A stretch of 64,000 nt of DNA from DT-68 sp965263245. GTDB taxonomy: Bacteria > Bacillota_I > Bacilli_A > Mycoplasmatales > Metamycoplasmataceae. Shown here one piece after another: positions 1 to 13,202 of this stretch; the stretch's first letter is position 1, and each line of letters starts with the position of its first letter. The notes beneath the pieces are model-generated. The model was not told the DNA's origin and made no database searches. It saw only the letters and a list, made by a program, of their open reading frames with translations. The stretch is from NCBI GenBank assembly GCA_965263245.1, contig CBDHHR010000808.1, positions 9,530 through 73,529 of the forward strand. Direction: 5' to 3'. The position numbers were made by a program, and so were the translations under genes.

Positions 1-3000
1 TACAGTTGGTAGGTGAGTGTACATTTGGTACGGGAGAGGACAGTTGGTAGGGGAGAGGATAGTTGGTAGGTGAGAGGACAGTTGGTAGGTGAGAATACAG
101 TTGATAGGGGAGAGTACATTTCGTAGGTGAGAGTACATTTGGTAGGGAAGAGTACAGTTGGTAGGTGAGAGTACAGTTGGTAGGTGAGAGGACAGTTGGT
201 AGGGGAGATGTCTGTTGGTAGGTGAGTGTACAGTTGGTAGGTGAGAGTACAGTTGGTAGGTGAGAGTACATTTGGTAGGTGAGATGACAGTTGGTAGGTG
301 AGAGGACAGTTGGTAGGGGAGAGATCTGTTGGTAGGTGAGTGTACAGTTGGTAGGTGAGAGTACAGTTGGTAGGTGAGAGTACAATTGGTATGTGAGAGG
401 ACAGTTGGTAGGTGAGAGTACAGTTGGTATGTGAGAGGACAGTTGGTAGGTGAGACGACAGTCGGTAGGGGAGAATACATTTGGTAAGTGACAGTACAGT
501 TGGTAGGTGAGAGGACAGTTGGTAGGGGAGAGGACAGTTGATAGGGAACAGTACAGTTGGAGGGGAGAGTACAGTTGGTAGGTCAGAGTACAGTTGGTAG
601 GTGAAAGAACAGTTGGTATGTGAGAGTACAGTTGGTAGGTGAGATGACAATTGGTAGGTGAGAGGACAATTGGTAGGTGAAAGAACAATTGGTAGGGAAG
701 AGTACAGTTGGTAGGGGAGAGGGCAGTTGGTAGGGGAGAGGGCAGTTGGTAGGGGAGAGTACAGTTGGTAGGGGAGAGGACAGTTGGTAGGGGAGAGTAT
801 AGTTGGTAGGTGAGAGTACAGTTGGTAGGGGAGAGTACAGTTGGTAGGGGAGAGGGCAGTTGGTAGGGGAGAGGATAGTTGGTAGGAGTGAGTACAGTTG
901 GTAGGGGAGAGTACAGTTGGTAGGGGAGAGGACAGTTGGTAGGGGAGAGTACAGTTGGTAGGTGAGTGTACAGTTGGTATGGGAGAGTACAGTTGATAGG
1001 GGAGAGGACAGTTGGTATGTGAGAGGACAGTTGGTAGTGGAGAGTACAGTTGATAGGGGAGAGGATACTTGGTAGGTGAGAGGACAGTTGGTAGGGGAGA
1101 ATACAGTTTGTAGGGGAGAGTACATTTGGTAGGGGAGAGTACAGTTTGAAGGTCAGAGGACAGTTAGTAGAAGAGACGACAGTTGATAGGTGAGAGTACA
1201 GTTGGTAGGTGAGAGTACAGTTCGTAGGTGAGAGTACATTTGGTAGGGAAGAGTACAGTTGGTAGGTGAGTGTACAGTTGGGAGGGGAGAGTACAGTTGG
1301 TAGGTGACAGGACAGTTGGTAGGGGAGAGGACAGTTGGTAGGGGAGAGTACAGTTGGTAGGTGAGAGTACAGTTGGTAGGTGAGTGTACAGTTGGTACGG
1401 GAGAGGACATTTGGTAGGGGAGAGGATAGTTGGTAGGTGAGAGGACAGTTGGTAGGTGAGAATACAGTTGATAGGGGAGAGTACATTTCGTAGGTGAGAG
1501 TACATTTGGTAGGGAAGAGTACAGTTGGTAGGTGAGAGTACAGTTGGTAGGTGAGAGGAGAGTTGGTAGGCGAGAGGACAGTTGGTAGGGGAGATGTCTG
1601 TTGGTAGGTGAGTGTACAGTTGGTAGGTGAGAGTACAGTTGGTAGGTGAGAGTACATTTGGTACGTGAGATGACAGTTGGTAGGTGAGAGGACAGTTGGT
1701 AGGGGAGAGATCTTTTGGTAGGTGAGTGTACAGTTGGTAGGTGAGAGTACAGTTGGTAGGTGAGAGTACAATTGGTATGTGAGAGGACAGTTGGTAGGTG
1801 AGAGTACAGTTGGTATGTGAGAGGACAGTTGGTAGGTGAGACGACAGTTGGTAGGGGAGAATACAGTTGGTAAGTGACAGTACAGTTGGTAGGTGAGAGG
1901 ACAGTTGGTAGGGGAGAGGACAGTTGATAGGGAACAGTACAGTTGGAGGGGAGAGTACAGTTGGTAGGTGAGAGTACAGTTGGTATGGGAGAGGACAGTT
2001 GGTTGGTTGATAATACAGTTGGTAGGGGAGAGTACAGTTGGTAGGTGAGAGGACAGTTGGTAGGTGAGAGTACAGTTTGTTGGTGAGAGGACAATTGGTA
2101 GGTGAGAGGACAATTGGTAGGTGAAGGTACAGTTGGTAGGGGAGGGTACAGTTGGTAGGTGACAGTACAGTTGGTAGGTGAGAAGACAGTTGGTAGGTGA
2201 GAATACAGATGGTAGGGGAGCGTACATTTGGTAGGGGAGAGTACTGTTCGTAGGTAAGAGTACATTTGGTAGGGGAGAGTACAGTTGATAGGTGAGAGTA
2301 CAGTTGGTAGGTGAGAGTACTGTTCGTAGGTGAGAGTACATTTGGTAGGGAAGAGTACAGTTGGTAGGTGAGTGTACAGTTGGTAGGGGAGAGTACAGTT
2401 GGTAGGTGAGAGGACAGTTGGTAGGGGAGAGGACAGTTGGTAGGGGAGAGTACAGTTGGTAGGTGAGAGTACAGTTGGTAGGTGAGTGTACATTTGGTAC
2501 GGGAGAGGACAGTTGGTAGGGGAGAGGATAGTTGGTAGGTGAGAGGACAGTTGGTAGGGGAGAATACAGTTGATAGGGGAGAGTACATTTCGTAGGTGAG
2601 AGTACATTTGGTAGGGAAGAGTACAGTTGGTAGGTGAGAGTACAGTTGGTAGGTGAGAGGAGAGTTGGTGGGGGAGAGGACAGTTGGTAGGGGAGATGTC
2701 TGTTGGTAGGTGAGTGTACAGTTGGTAGATGAGAGTACAGTTGGTAGGTGAGAGTACATTTGGTAGGTGAGATGACAGTTGGTAGTGAGAGGAGAGTTGG
2801 TAGGGGAGAGATCTGTTGGTAGGTGAGTGTACAGTTGGTAGGTGAGAGTACAGTTGGTATGTGAGAGGACAGTTGGTAGGTGAGAGTACAGTTGGTATGT
2901 GAGAGGACAGTTGGTAGGTGAGACGACAGTTGGTAGGAGAGAATACAGTTGGTAAGTGACAGTACAGTTGGTAGGTGAGAGGACAGTTGGTAGGGGAGAG

Positions 3001-4696
3001 GACAGTTGATAGGGAACAGTACAGTTGGAGGGGAGAGTACAGTTGGTAGGTGAGAGTACAGTTGGTATGGGAGAGGATAGTTGGTTGGTTGATAATACAG
3101 TTGGTAGGGGAGAGTACAGTTGGTAGGTGAGAATACAATTGGTAGGGGAGAATACAGTTGGTAGGTGAGAATACAGTTGTATGTGAGAGGACAGTTGGTA
3201 GGTGAGACGACAGTTGGTAGGGGAGAGGACAGTTGATAGGGAACAGTACAGTTGGAGGGGAGAGTACAGTTGGTAGGTGAGAGTACAGTTGGTATGGGAG
3301 AGGACAGTTGGTAGGTGAGAGTACAGTTGGTAAGGGAGAGGACAGTTGGTAGGGGAGAGTACAGTTGGTAGGTGAGAGTACAGTTGGTAGGTGAGTGTAC
3401 AGTTGGTACGGGAGAGGAAAGTTGGTAGGGGAGAGGATAGTTGGTAGGTGAGAGGACAGTTGGTAGGGGAGAATACAGTTGATAGGGGAGAGTACATTTC
3501 GTAGGTGAGAGTACATTTGGTAGGGAAGAGTACAGTTGGTAGGTGAGAGTACAGTTGGTAGGTGAGAGGAGAGTTGGTAGGGGAGAGGACAGTTGGTAGG
3601 GGAGAGGTCTGTTGGTAGGTGAGTGTACAGTTGGTAGGTGAGGGTACAGTTGGTAGGTGAGAGTACATTTGGTAGGTGAGATGACAGTTGGTAGGTGAGA
3701 GGACAGTTGGTAGGGGAGAGATCTGTTGGTAGTTGAGTGTACAGTTGGTAGGTGAGAGTACAGTTGGTAGGTGAGAGTACAATTGGTATGTGAGAGGACA
3801 GTTGGTAGGTGAGAGTACAGTTGGTATGTAAGAGGACAGTTGGTAGGTGAGACGACAGTTGGTAGGGGAGAATACAGTTGGTAAGTGACAGTACAGTTGG
3901 CAGATGAGGGGACAGTTGGTAGGGGAGAGGACAGTTGATAGGGAACAGTACAGTTGGAGGGGAGAGTACAGTTGGTAGGTGAGAGTACAGTTGGTATAGG
4001 AGAGGACAGTTTGTAGGTGAGAGTACAGTTGGTAAGGGAGAGGACAGTTGGTAGGTGATAGTACAGTTGGTAGGTGAGAGGACAGTTGGTAGGAGAGAGT
4101 ACAGTTTGTTGGTGAGAGGACAATTGGTAGGTGAGAGGACAATTGGTAGGTGAGAGTACAGTTGGTAGGGGAGGGTACAGTTGGTAGGTGAGAGTACAAT
4201 TGGTAGGTGAGAAGGCAGTTGGTAGGGGAGAATACAGATTGTAGGGGAGCGTACATTTGGTAGGGGAGAGTACAGTTCGTAGGTAAGAGTACATTTGGTA
4301 GGGGAGAGTACAGTTGATAGGTGAGAGTACAGTTGGTAGGGGAGAGAACAGTTCGTAGGTGAGAGTACATTTGGTAGGGAAGAGTACAGTTGGTAGGTGA
4401 GTGTACAGTTGGTAGGTGAGAGTACAGTTGGTAAGTGAGAGGACAGTTGGTAGGTGAGAGGACAGTTGGTAGGCGAGAGGACACTTGGTAGGGGAGAGTA
4501 CAGTTGGTAGGTGAGTGTACAGTTGGTAGGTGAGAGTACAGTTGGTAAGTGAGAGTACAGTTGTTAGGTGAGAGGACAGTTGGTAGGGGATAGTACAGTT
4601 GGTAGGGGAGAGTATAGTTGGTAGGGGAGAAGATAGTTGGTAGTTGAGAGGACAGTTCGTAGGGGATAGTACAGTTGGTAGGTGAGAGGACAGTTG
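1..4696 (+). repeat. HOR0, partial higher-order repeat copy (3' part)
   Basis: This is the tail of a higher-order repeat cut by the window start. Its first base matches position 21830 in HOR3, and the distance from there to the next phase marker is 4,696 bp in both copies, so no net indel separates them. Sub-block openings are at 207, 1593, 2695 and 3604, giving lengths of 1386, 1102, 909 and 1557 bp, identical to HOR3. It also shares two rare variants with HOR3 and HOR7: tcggtagg near 472 and gaggagag following the short unit near 2798. Confidence 0.9.
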
Positions 4697-5778
4697 CTAG
4701 ATGAGAATACAGTTGGCAGGGGAGAGTACAGTTGGTGTGGGAGAGATCAGTTGGTATGTGAGAGGACAGTTGGTAGGTGAGAATACAGTTGGTAGGTGAG
4801 AGTACTGTTCGTAGGTGAGAGTACATTTGGTAGGGAAGAGTACAGTTGGTAGGTGAGTGTACAGTTGGTAGGGGAGAGTACAGTTGGTAGGTGAGAGGAC
4901 AGTTGGTAGGGGAGAGGACAGTTGGTAGGGGAGAGTACAGTTGGTAGGTGAGAGTACAGTTGGTAGGTGAGTGTACATTTGGTACGGGAGAGGACAGTTG
5001 GTAGGGGAGAGGATAGTTGGTAGGTGAGAGGACAGTTGGTAGGTGAGAATACAGTTGATAGGGGAGAGTACATTTCGTAGGTGAGAGTACATTTGGTAGG
5101 GAAGAGTACAGTTGGTAGGTGAGAGTACAGTTGGTAGGTGAGAGGACAGTTGGTAGGGGAGATGTCTGTTGGTAGGTGAGTGTACAGTTGGTAGGTGAGA
5201 GTACAGTTGGTAGGTGAGAGTACATTTGGTAGGTGAGATGACAGTTGGTAGGTGAGAGGACAGTTGGTAGGGGAGAGATCTGTTGGTAGGTGAGTGTACA
5301 GTTGGTAGGTGAGAGTACAGTTGGTAGGTGAGAGTACAATTGGTATGTGAGAGGACAGTTGGTAGGTGAGAGTACAGTTGGTATGTGAGAGGACAGTTGG
5401 TAGGTGAGACGACAGTTGGTAGGGGAGAATACATTTGGTAAGTGACAGTACAGTTGGTAGGTGAGAGGACAGTTGGTAGGGGAGAGGACAGTTGATAGGG
5501 AACAGTACAGTTGGAGGGGAGAGTACAGTTGGTAGGTCAGAGTACAGTTGGTAGGTGAAAGAACAGTTGGTATGTGAGAGTACAGTTGGTAGGTGAGATG
5601 ACAATTGGTAGGTGAGAGGACAATTGGTAGGTGAAAGAACAATTGGTAGGGAAGAGTACAGTTGGTAGGGGAGAGGGCAGTTGGTAGGGGAGAGGGCAGT
5701 TGGTAGGGGAGAGTACAGTTGGTAGGGGAGAGGACAGTTGGTAGGGGAGAGTATAGTTGGTAGGTGAGAGTACAGTTG

Positions 5779-6015
5779 GTGGTAGGTGAGAGGAGGATAG
5801 TTTGGTAGGTTGGAGGGGAGGTACAGTTGGTAGGGGAGAGGACAGTTGGTAGGGGAGAGTACAGTTGGTAGGTGAGTGTACAGTTGGTAGGTGAGAGGAC
5901 AGTTGGTAGGGGAGAGTACAGTTGGTAGGTGAGAGGACAGTTGGTATGTGAGAGGACAGTTGGTAGGGGAGAGTACAGGGAGAGTACAGTTTATGTAGGG
6001 AGAGATAAGGGGACA
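5779..6015 (+). repeat. Irregular indel patch in HOR1, sub-block 1
   Basis: The 19-bp register breaks down: ggtggtaggtgag near 5778, aggaggatagtttgg near 5791, gtacagggagagtac near 5973 and ttatgtagggagagataagg near 5991. The flanks return to normal units. The enclosing sub-block is 167 bp short, which is not a multiple of 19. Confidence 0.75.
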
Positions 6016-7484
6016 GTTGGTAGGTGAGAGGACAGTTGGTAGGGGAGAGTACAGTTGATAGGTGAGAGTACAGTTGGTAGGTGAGAGTACAGTTGGTAGG
6101 TGAGAGTACATTTGGTAGGGAAGAGTACAGTTGGTAGGTGAGTGTACAGTTGGTAGGGGAGAGTACAGTTGGTAGGTGAGAGGACAGTTGGTAGGGGAGA
6201 GGACAGTTGGTAGGGGAGAGTACAGTTGGTAGGTGAGAGTACAGTTGGTAGGTGAGTGTACAGTTGGTACGGGAGAGGACAGTTGGTAGGGGAGAGGATA
6301 GTTGGTAGGTGAGAGGACAGTTGGTAGGTGAGAATACAGTTGATAGGGGAGAGTACATTTCGTAGGTGAGAGTACATTTGGTAGGGAAGAGTACAGTTGG
6401 TAGGTGAGAGTACAGTTGGTAGGTGAGAGGAGAGTTGGTAGGGGAGAGGACAGTTGGTAGGGGAGATGTCTGTTGGTAGGTGAGTGTACAGTTGGTAGGT
6501 GAGAGTACAGTTGGTAGGTGAGAGTACATTTGGTAGGTGAGATGACAGTTGGTAGGTGAGAGGACAGTTGGTAGGGGAGAGATCTGTTGGTAGGTGAGTG
6601 TACAGTTGGTAGGTGAGAGTACAGTTGGTAGGTGAGAGTACAATTGGTATGTGAGAGGACAGTTGGTAGGTGAGAGTACAGTTGTATGTGAGAGGACAGT
6701 TGGTAGGTGAGACGACAGTTGGTAGGGGAGAATACAGTTGGTAAGTGACAGTACAGTTGGTAGGTGAGAGGACAGTTGGTAGGGGAGAGGACAGTTGATA
6801 GGGAACAGTACAGTTGGAGGGGAGAGTACAGTTGGTAGGTGAGAGTACAGTTGGTATGGGAGAGGACAGTTGGTTGGTTGATAATACAGTTGGTAGGGGA
6901 GAGTACAGTTGGTAGGTGAGAGGACAGTTGGTAGGTGAGAGTACAGTTTGTTGGTGAGAGGACAATTGGTAGGTGAGAGGACAATTGGTAGGTGAAGGTA
7001 CAGTTGGTAGGGGAGGGTACAGTTGGTAGGTGACAGTACAGTTGGTAGGTGAGAAGACAGTTGGTAGGTGAGAATACAGATGGTAGGGGAGCGTACATTT
7101 GGTAGGGGAGAGTACTGTTCGTAGGTAAGAGTACATTTGGTAGGGGAGAGTACAGTTGATAGGTGAGAGTACAGTTGGTAGGTGAGAGTACTGTTCGTAG
7201 GTGAGAGTACATTTGGTAGGGAAGAGTACAGTTGGTAGGTGAGTGTACAGTTGGTAGGGGAGAGTACAGTTGGTAGGTGAGAGGACAGTTGGTAGGGGAG
7301 AGGACAGTTGGTAGGGGAGAGTACAGTTGGTAGGTGAGAGTACAGTTGGTAGGTGAGTGTACATTTGGTACGGGAGAGGACAGTTGGTAGGGGAGAGGAT
7401 AGTTGGTAGGTGAGAGGACAGTTGGTAGGTGAGAATACAGTTGATAGGGGAGAGTACATTTCGTAGGTGAGAGTACATTTGGTA

Positions 7485-8850
7485 GGGAAGAGAGAGTACA
7501 GTTGGTAGGTGAGAGTACAGTTGGTAGGTGAGAGGAGAGTTGGTAGGGGAGAGGACAGTTGGTAGGTGAGAGACAGTTGGTAGGGGAGAGATCTGTTGGT
7601 AGGTGAGTGTACAGTTGGTAGGTGAGAGTACAGTTGGTAGGTGAGAGTACAGTTGGTAGGTGAGTAGGTGAGAGTACAGTTGGTAGGTGAGAGGACAGTT
7701 GGTAGGGGAGAGTACAGTTGGTAGGTGAGTGTACAGTTGGTAGGTGAGAGTACAGTTGGTAGGTAGTACAGTTGGTATGTGAGAGGACAGTTGGTAGGTG
7801 AGAGAGGTGAGAGGACAGTTGGTAGGTGAGACAATTGGTAGGGAAGAGTACAGTTGGTAGGGGAGAATACAGTTGGTAGGGGAGTGTACAGTACAGTTGG
7901 TAGGTGAGAGGACAGTTGGTAGGAGAGTACAGTTGGTAGAGACAGTTGGTAGGGGAGAGGATAGGGTAGGAGTGAGTACAGTTGGAGGGGAGAGTACAGT
8001 TGGTAGGTGAGAGTACAGTTGGTAGGTGAGAGTACAGTTAGGTGAGTGGTTGTATGGGAGATACAGTTGGTAGGGGGAGAGTACAGTTGGTATGTTGGTA
8101 GTTGTGAGAGGACAGTTGGTAGGTGAGGTACAGTTGGTAGGGGAGAGGATCTTGGTTGGTGAGAGGGTGAGAGTACAGTTGGTAGGTGAGAGTACAGTTG
8201 GTAGGTGAGAGTACAGTTTGAAGGTCAGAGGACAGTTAGTAGAAGAGGACAGTTGAGGTGAGAGTACAGTTGGTAGGTGAGAGGACAGTTGGTAGGTGAG
8301 AAGAGTACAGTTGGTAGGTGAGTGTACAGGGGAGGGGAGAGTACAGTTGGTAGGTGACAGTACAGTTGGTAGGGGAGAGTACAGTTGGTAGGTAGGTGAG
8401 AGTACAGTTGGTAGGTGAGTGTACAGTTGGTACGGGAGAGGACATTTGGTAGGGGAGAGTACAGTTGGTAGGTGAGAGGACAGTTGGTAGATGAGAATAC
8501 AGTTGGTAGGGGAGAGTACATTTCGTAGGTGAGAGTACATTTGGTAGGGAAGAGTACAGTTGGTAGGTGAGAGTACAGTTGGTAGGTGAGAGGACAGTTG
8601 GTAGGCGAGAGGACAGTTGGTAGGGGAGATGTCTGTTGGTAGGTGAGTGTACAGTTGGTAGGTGAGAGTACAGTTGGTAGGTGAGAGTACATTTGGTACG
8701 TGAGATGACAGTTGGTAGGTGAGAGGACAGTTGGTAGAGAGATCTTTGGAGAGTGTACAGTTGGTAGGTGAGAGTACAGTTGGTAGGTGAGAGTACAGTT
8801 GGTAGGGGAGAGTACAGTTGGTAGGTGAGAGTACAGTTGGTATGGTGAGA
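7485..8850 (+). repeat. Irregular indel patch in HOR1, sub-blocks 2-3
   Basis: The longest patch. Small insertions and deletions occur repeatedly, for example gggaagagagagtac at 7485, ggtgagtaggtgag near 7659, ggtaggtagtacag near 7758, gtacagtacagttgg near 7886, cagttaggtgagtgg near 8034, ggtaggtaggtgag near 8388 and gatctttggagagtg near 8740. The gatgtctg opening expected near 7558 is missing. The net loss over sub-blocks 2-3 is 316 bp. Confidence 0.75.
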
Positions 8851-11800
8851 GGACAGTTGGTAGGGGAGAATACAGTTGGTAAGTGACAGTACAGTTGGTA
8901 GGTGAGAGGACAGTTGGTAGGGGAGAGGACAGTTGATAGGGAACAGTACAGTTGGAGGGGAGAGTACAGTTGGTAGGTGAGAGTACAGTTGGTATGGGAG
9001 AGGACAGTTGGTTGGTTGATAATACAGTTGGTAGGGGAGAGTACAGTTGGTAGGTGAGAGGACAGTTGGTAGGTGAGAGTACAGTTTGTTGGTGAGAGGA
9101 CAATTGGTAGGTGAGAGGACAATTGGTAGGTGAAGGTACAGTTGGTAGGGGAGGGTACAGTTGGTAGGTGACAGTACAGTTGGTAGGTGAGAAGACAGTT
9201 GGTAGGTGAGAATACAGATGGTAGGGGAGCGTACATTTGGTAGGGGAGAGTACTGTTCGTAGGTAAGAGTACATTTGGTAGGGGAGAGTACAGTTGATAG
9301 GTGAGAGTACAGTTGGTAGGTGAGAGTACTGTTCGTAGGTGAGAGTACATTTGGTAGGGAAGAGTACAGTTGGTAGGTGAGTGTACAGTTGGTAGGGGAG
9401 AGTACAGTTGGTAGGTGAGAGGACAGTTGGTAGGGGAGAGGACAGTTGGTAGGGGAGAGTACAGTTGGTAGGTGAGAGTACAGTTGGTAGGTGAGTGTAC
9501 ATTTGGTACGGGAGAGGACAGTTGGTAGGGGAGAGGATAGTTGGTAGGTGAGAGGACAGTTGGTAGGGGAGAATACAGTTGATAGGGGAGAGTACATTTC
9601 GTAGGTGAGAGTACATTTGGTAGGGAAGAGTACAGTTGGTAGGTGAGAGTACAGTTGGTAGGTGAGAGGAGAGTTGGTGGGGGAGAGGACAGTTGGTAGG
9701 GGAGATGTCTGTTGGTAGGTGAGTGTACAGTTGGTAGATGAGAGTACAGTTGGTAGGTGAGAGTACATTTGGTAGGTGAGATGACAGTTGGTAGTGAGAG
9801 GACAGTTGGTAGGGGAGAGATCTGTTGGTAGGTGAGTGTACAGTTGGTAGGTGAGAGTACAGTTGGTATGTGAGAGGACAGTTGGTAGGTGAGAGTACAG
9901 TTGGTATGTGAGAGGACAGTTGGTAGGTGAGACGACAGTTGGTAGGAGAGAATACAGTTGGTAAGTGACAGTACAGTTGGTAGGTGAGAGGACAGTTGGT
10001 AGGGGAGAGGACAGTTGATAGGGAACAGTACAGTTGGAGGGGAGAGTACAGTTGGTAGGTGAGAGTACAGTTGGTATGGGAGAGGATAGTTGGTTGGTTG
10101 ATAATACAGTTGGTAGGGGAGAGTACAGTTGGTAGGTGAGAATACAATTGGTAGGGGAGAATACAGTTGGTAGGTGAGAATACAGTTGTATGTGAGAGGA
10201 CAGTTGGTAGGTGAGACGACAGTTGGTAGGGGAGAGGACAGTTGATAGGGAACAGTACAGTTGGAGGGGAGAGTACAGTTGGTAGGTGAGAGTACAGTTG
10301 GTATGGGAGAGGACAGTTGGTAGGTGAGAGTACAGTTGGTAAGGGAGAGGACAGTTGGTAGGGGAGAGTACAGTTGGTAGGTGAGAGTACAGTTGGTAGG
10401 TGAGTGTACAGTTGGTACGGGAGAGGAAAGTTGGTAGGGGAGAGGATAGTTGGTAGGTGAGAGGACAGTTGGTAGGGGAGAATACAGTTGATAGGGGAGA
10501 GTACATTTCGTAGGTGAGAGTACATTTGGTAGGGAAGAGTACAGTTGGTAGGTGAGAGTACAGTTGGTAGGTGAGAGGAGAGTTGGTAGGGGAGAGGACA
10601 GTTGGTAGGGGAGAGGTCTGTTGGTAGGTGAGTGTACAGTTGGTAGGTGAGAGTACAGTTGGTAGGTGAGAGTACATTTGGTAGGTGAGATGACAGTTGG
10701 TAGGTGAGAGGACAGTTGGTAGGGGAGAGATCTGTTGGTAGTTGAGTGTACAGTTGGTAGGTGAGAGTACAGTTGGTAGGTGAGAGTACAATTGGTATGT
10801 GAGAGGACAGTTGGTAGGTGAGAGTACAGTTGGTATGTAAGAGGACAGTTGGTAGGTGAGACGACAGTTGGTAGGGGAGAATACAGTTGGTAAGTGACAG
10901 TACAGTTGGCAGATGAGGGGACAGTTGGTAGGGGAGAGGACAGTTGATAGGGAACAGTACAGTTGGAGGGGAGAGTACAGTTGGTAGGTGAGAGTACAGT
11001 TGGTATAGGAGAGGACAGTTTGTAGGTGAGAGTACAGTTGGTAAGGGAGAGGACAGTTGGTAGGTGATAGTACAGTTGGTAGGTGAGAGGACAGTTGGTA
11101 GGAGAGAGTACAGTTTGTTGGTGAGAGGACAATTGGTAGGTGAGAGGACAATTGGTAGGTGAGAGTACAGTTGGTAGGGGAGGGTACAGTTGGTAGGTGA
11201 GAGTACAATTGGTAGGTGAGAAGGCAGTTGGTAGGGGAGAATACAGATTGTAGGGGAGCGTACATTTGGTAGGGGAGAGTACAGTTCGTAGGTAAGAGTA
11301 CATTTGGTAGGGGAGAGTACAGTTGATAGGTGAGAGTACAGTTGGTAGGGGAGAGAACAGTTCGTAGGTGAGAGTACATTTGGTAGGGAAGAGTACAGTT
11401 GGTAGGTGAGTGTACAGTTGGTAGGTGAGAGTACAGTTGGTAAGTGAGAGGACAGTTGGTAGGTGAGAGGACAGTTGGTAGGCGAGAGGACACTTGGTAG
11501 GGGAGAGTACAGTTGGTAGGTGAGTGTACAGTTGGTAGGTGAGAGTACAGTTGGTAAGTGAGAGTACAGTTGTTAGGTGAGAGGACAGTTGGTAGGGGAT
11601 AGTACAGTTGGTAGGGGAGAGTATAGTTGGTAGGGGAGAAGATAGTTGGTAGTTGAGAGGACAGTTCGTAGGGGATAGTACAGTTGGTAGGTGAGAGGAC
11701 AGTTGCTAGATGAGAATACAGTTGGCAGGGGAGAGTACAGTTGGTGTGGGAGAGATCAGTTGGTATGTGAGAGGACAGTTGGTAGGTGAGAATACAGTTG

Positions 11801-13029
11801 GTAGGTGAGAGTACTGTTCGTAGGTGAGAGTACATTTGGTAGGGAAGAGTACAGTTGGTAGGTGAGTGTACAGTTGGTAGGGGAGAGTACAGTTGGTAGG
11901 TGAGAGGACAGTTGGTAGGGGAGAGGACAGTTGGTAGGGGAGAGTACAGTTGGTAGGTGAGAGTACAGTTGGTAGGTGAGTGTACATTTGGTACGGGAGA
12001 GGACAGTTGGTAGGGGAGAGGATAGTTGGTAGGTGAGAGGACAGTTGGTAGGTGAGAATACAGTTGATAGGGGAGAGTACATTTCGTAGGTGAGAGTACA
12101 TTTGGTAGGGAAGAGTACAGTTGGTAGGTGAGAGTACAGTTGGTAGGTGAGAGGACAGTTGGTAGGGGAGATGTCTGTTGGTAGGTGAGTGTACAGTTGG
12201 TAGGTGAGAGTACAGTTGGTAGGTGAGAGTACATTTGGTAGGTGAGATGACAGTTGGTAGGTGAGAGGACAGTTGGTAGGGGAGAGATCTGTTGGTAGGT
12301 GAGTGTACAGTTGGTAGGTGAGAGTACAGTTGGTAGGTGAGAGTACAATTGGTATGTGAGAGGACAGTTGGTAGGTGAGAGTACAGTTGGTATGTGAGAG
12401 GACAGTTGGTAGGTGAGACGACAGTTGGTAGGGGAGAATACATTTGGTAAGTGACAGTACAGTTGGTAGGTGAGAGGACAGTTGGTAGGGGAGAGGACAG
12501 TTGATAGGGAACAGTACAGTTGGAGGGGAGAGTACAGTTGGTAGGTCAGAGTACAGTTGGTAGGTGAAAGAACAGTTGGTATGTGAGAGTACAGTTGGTA
12601 GGTGAGATGACAATTGGTAGGTGAGAGGACAATTGGTAGGTGAAAGAACAATTGGTAGGGAAGAGTACAGTTGGTAGGGGAGAGGGCAGTTGGTAGGGGA
12701 GAGGGCAGTTGGTAGGGGAGAGTACAGTTGGTAGGGGAGAGGACAGTTGGTAGGGGAGAGTACAGTTGGTAGGTGAGAGTACAGTTGGTAGGGGAGAGTA
12801 CAGTTGGTAGGGGAGAGGGCAGTTGGTAGGGGAGAGGATAGTTGGTAGGAGTGAGTACAGTTGGTAGGGGAGAGTACAGTTGGTAGGGGAGAGGACAGTT
12901 GGTAGGGGAGAGTACAGTTGGTAGGTGAGTGTACAGTTGGTATGGGAGAGAAAAGTTGGTAGGTGAGAGGACAGTTGGTAGGGGAGAGTACAGTTGGTAG
13001 GTGAGAGTACAGTTGGTATGTGAGAGGAC

Positions 13030-13202
13030 AGTTGGTAGAGAGTACAGTTGATAGGGGAGAGGACAGTTGGTATGTGAGAGGACAGTTGGTAGTGGAGAGT
13101 ACAGTTGATAGGGGAGAGGATACTTGGTAGGTGAGAGGACAGTTGGTAGGGGAGAATACAGTTTGTAGGGGAGAGTACATTTTGGTAGGGGAGAGTAGAA
13201 GA
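13030..13202 (+). repeat. Irregular indel patch in HOR2, sub-block 1
   Basis: Contains ggtagagagtacag near 13035 and cattttggtagg near 13178, followed by loss of the tttgaaggtcag segment that precedes gaagagacgacag in intact copies. The net effect on the sub-block is -30 bp. Confidence 0.7.

Larger units (their letters stand above)
4697..11705 (+). repeat. HOR1, higher-order repeat copy, 7,009 bp
   Basis: Bounded by ctagatgagaatacag at 4697 and 11706. It is 509 bp shorter than HOR3. The losses are 167 bp in sub-block 1 (5161 to 6475, 1314 bp instead of 1481), 316 bp across sub-blocks 2-3 (6475 to 8628, where the gatgtctg opening expected near 7558 is missing) and 26 bp in sub-block 4 (8628 to 9704). 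Sub-blocks 5-6 (9704 to 12170) have the invariant length of 2,466 bp. The agaaaagttgg variant normally found in sub-block 1 is absent. Confidence 0.9.

Noticed and set aside
118..140. CENP-B box in the catttcgtaggtgag variant (TTCG start).
   Set aside because: The box needs a downstream A and CGGG at fixed spacing; the variant has TTCG but no CGGG, so it does not match.
4697..5434. A 245-codon - strand frame, repeated at 11706, 19008, 26526, 33920, 41395 and 55501, as a conserved small gene family.
   Set aside because: Its recurrence is that of the higher-order repeat. Its stop is the ctag marker variant, and its sequence is the same 19-residue periodic peptide as the rest of the array.
7485..8850. 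Insertion of a transposon or unrelated sequence in the most irregular patch.
   Set aside because: Fragments of the 19-bp unit are recognisable throughout, the interval is shorter and not longer than in HOR3, and no terminal inverted repeat or target duplication is visible.
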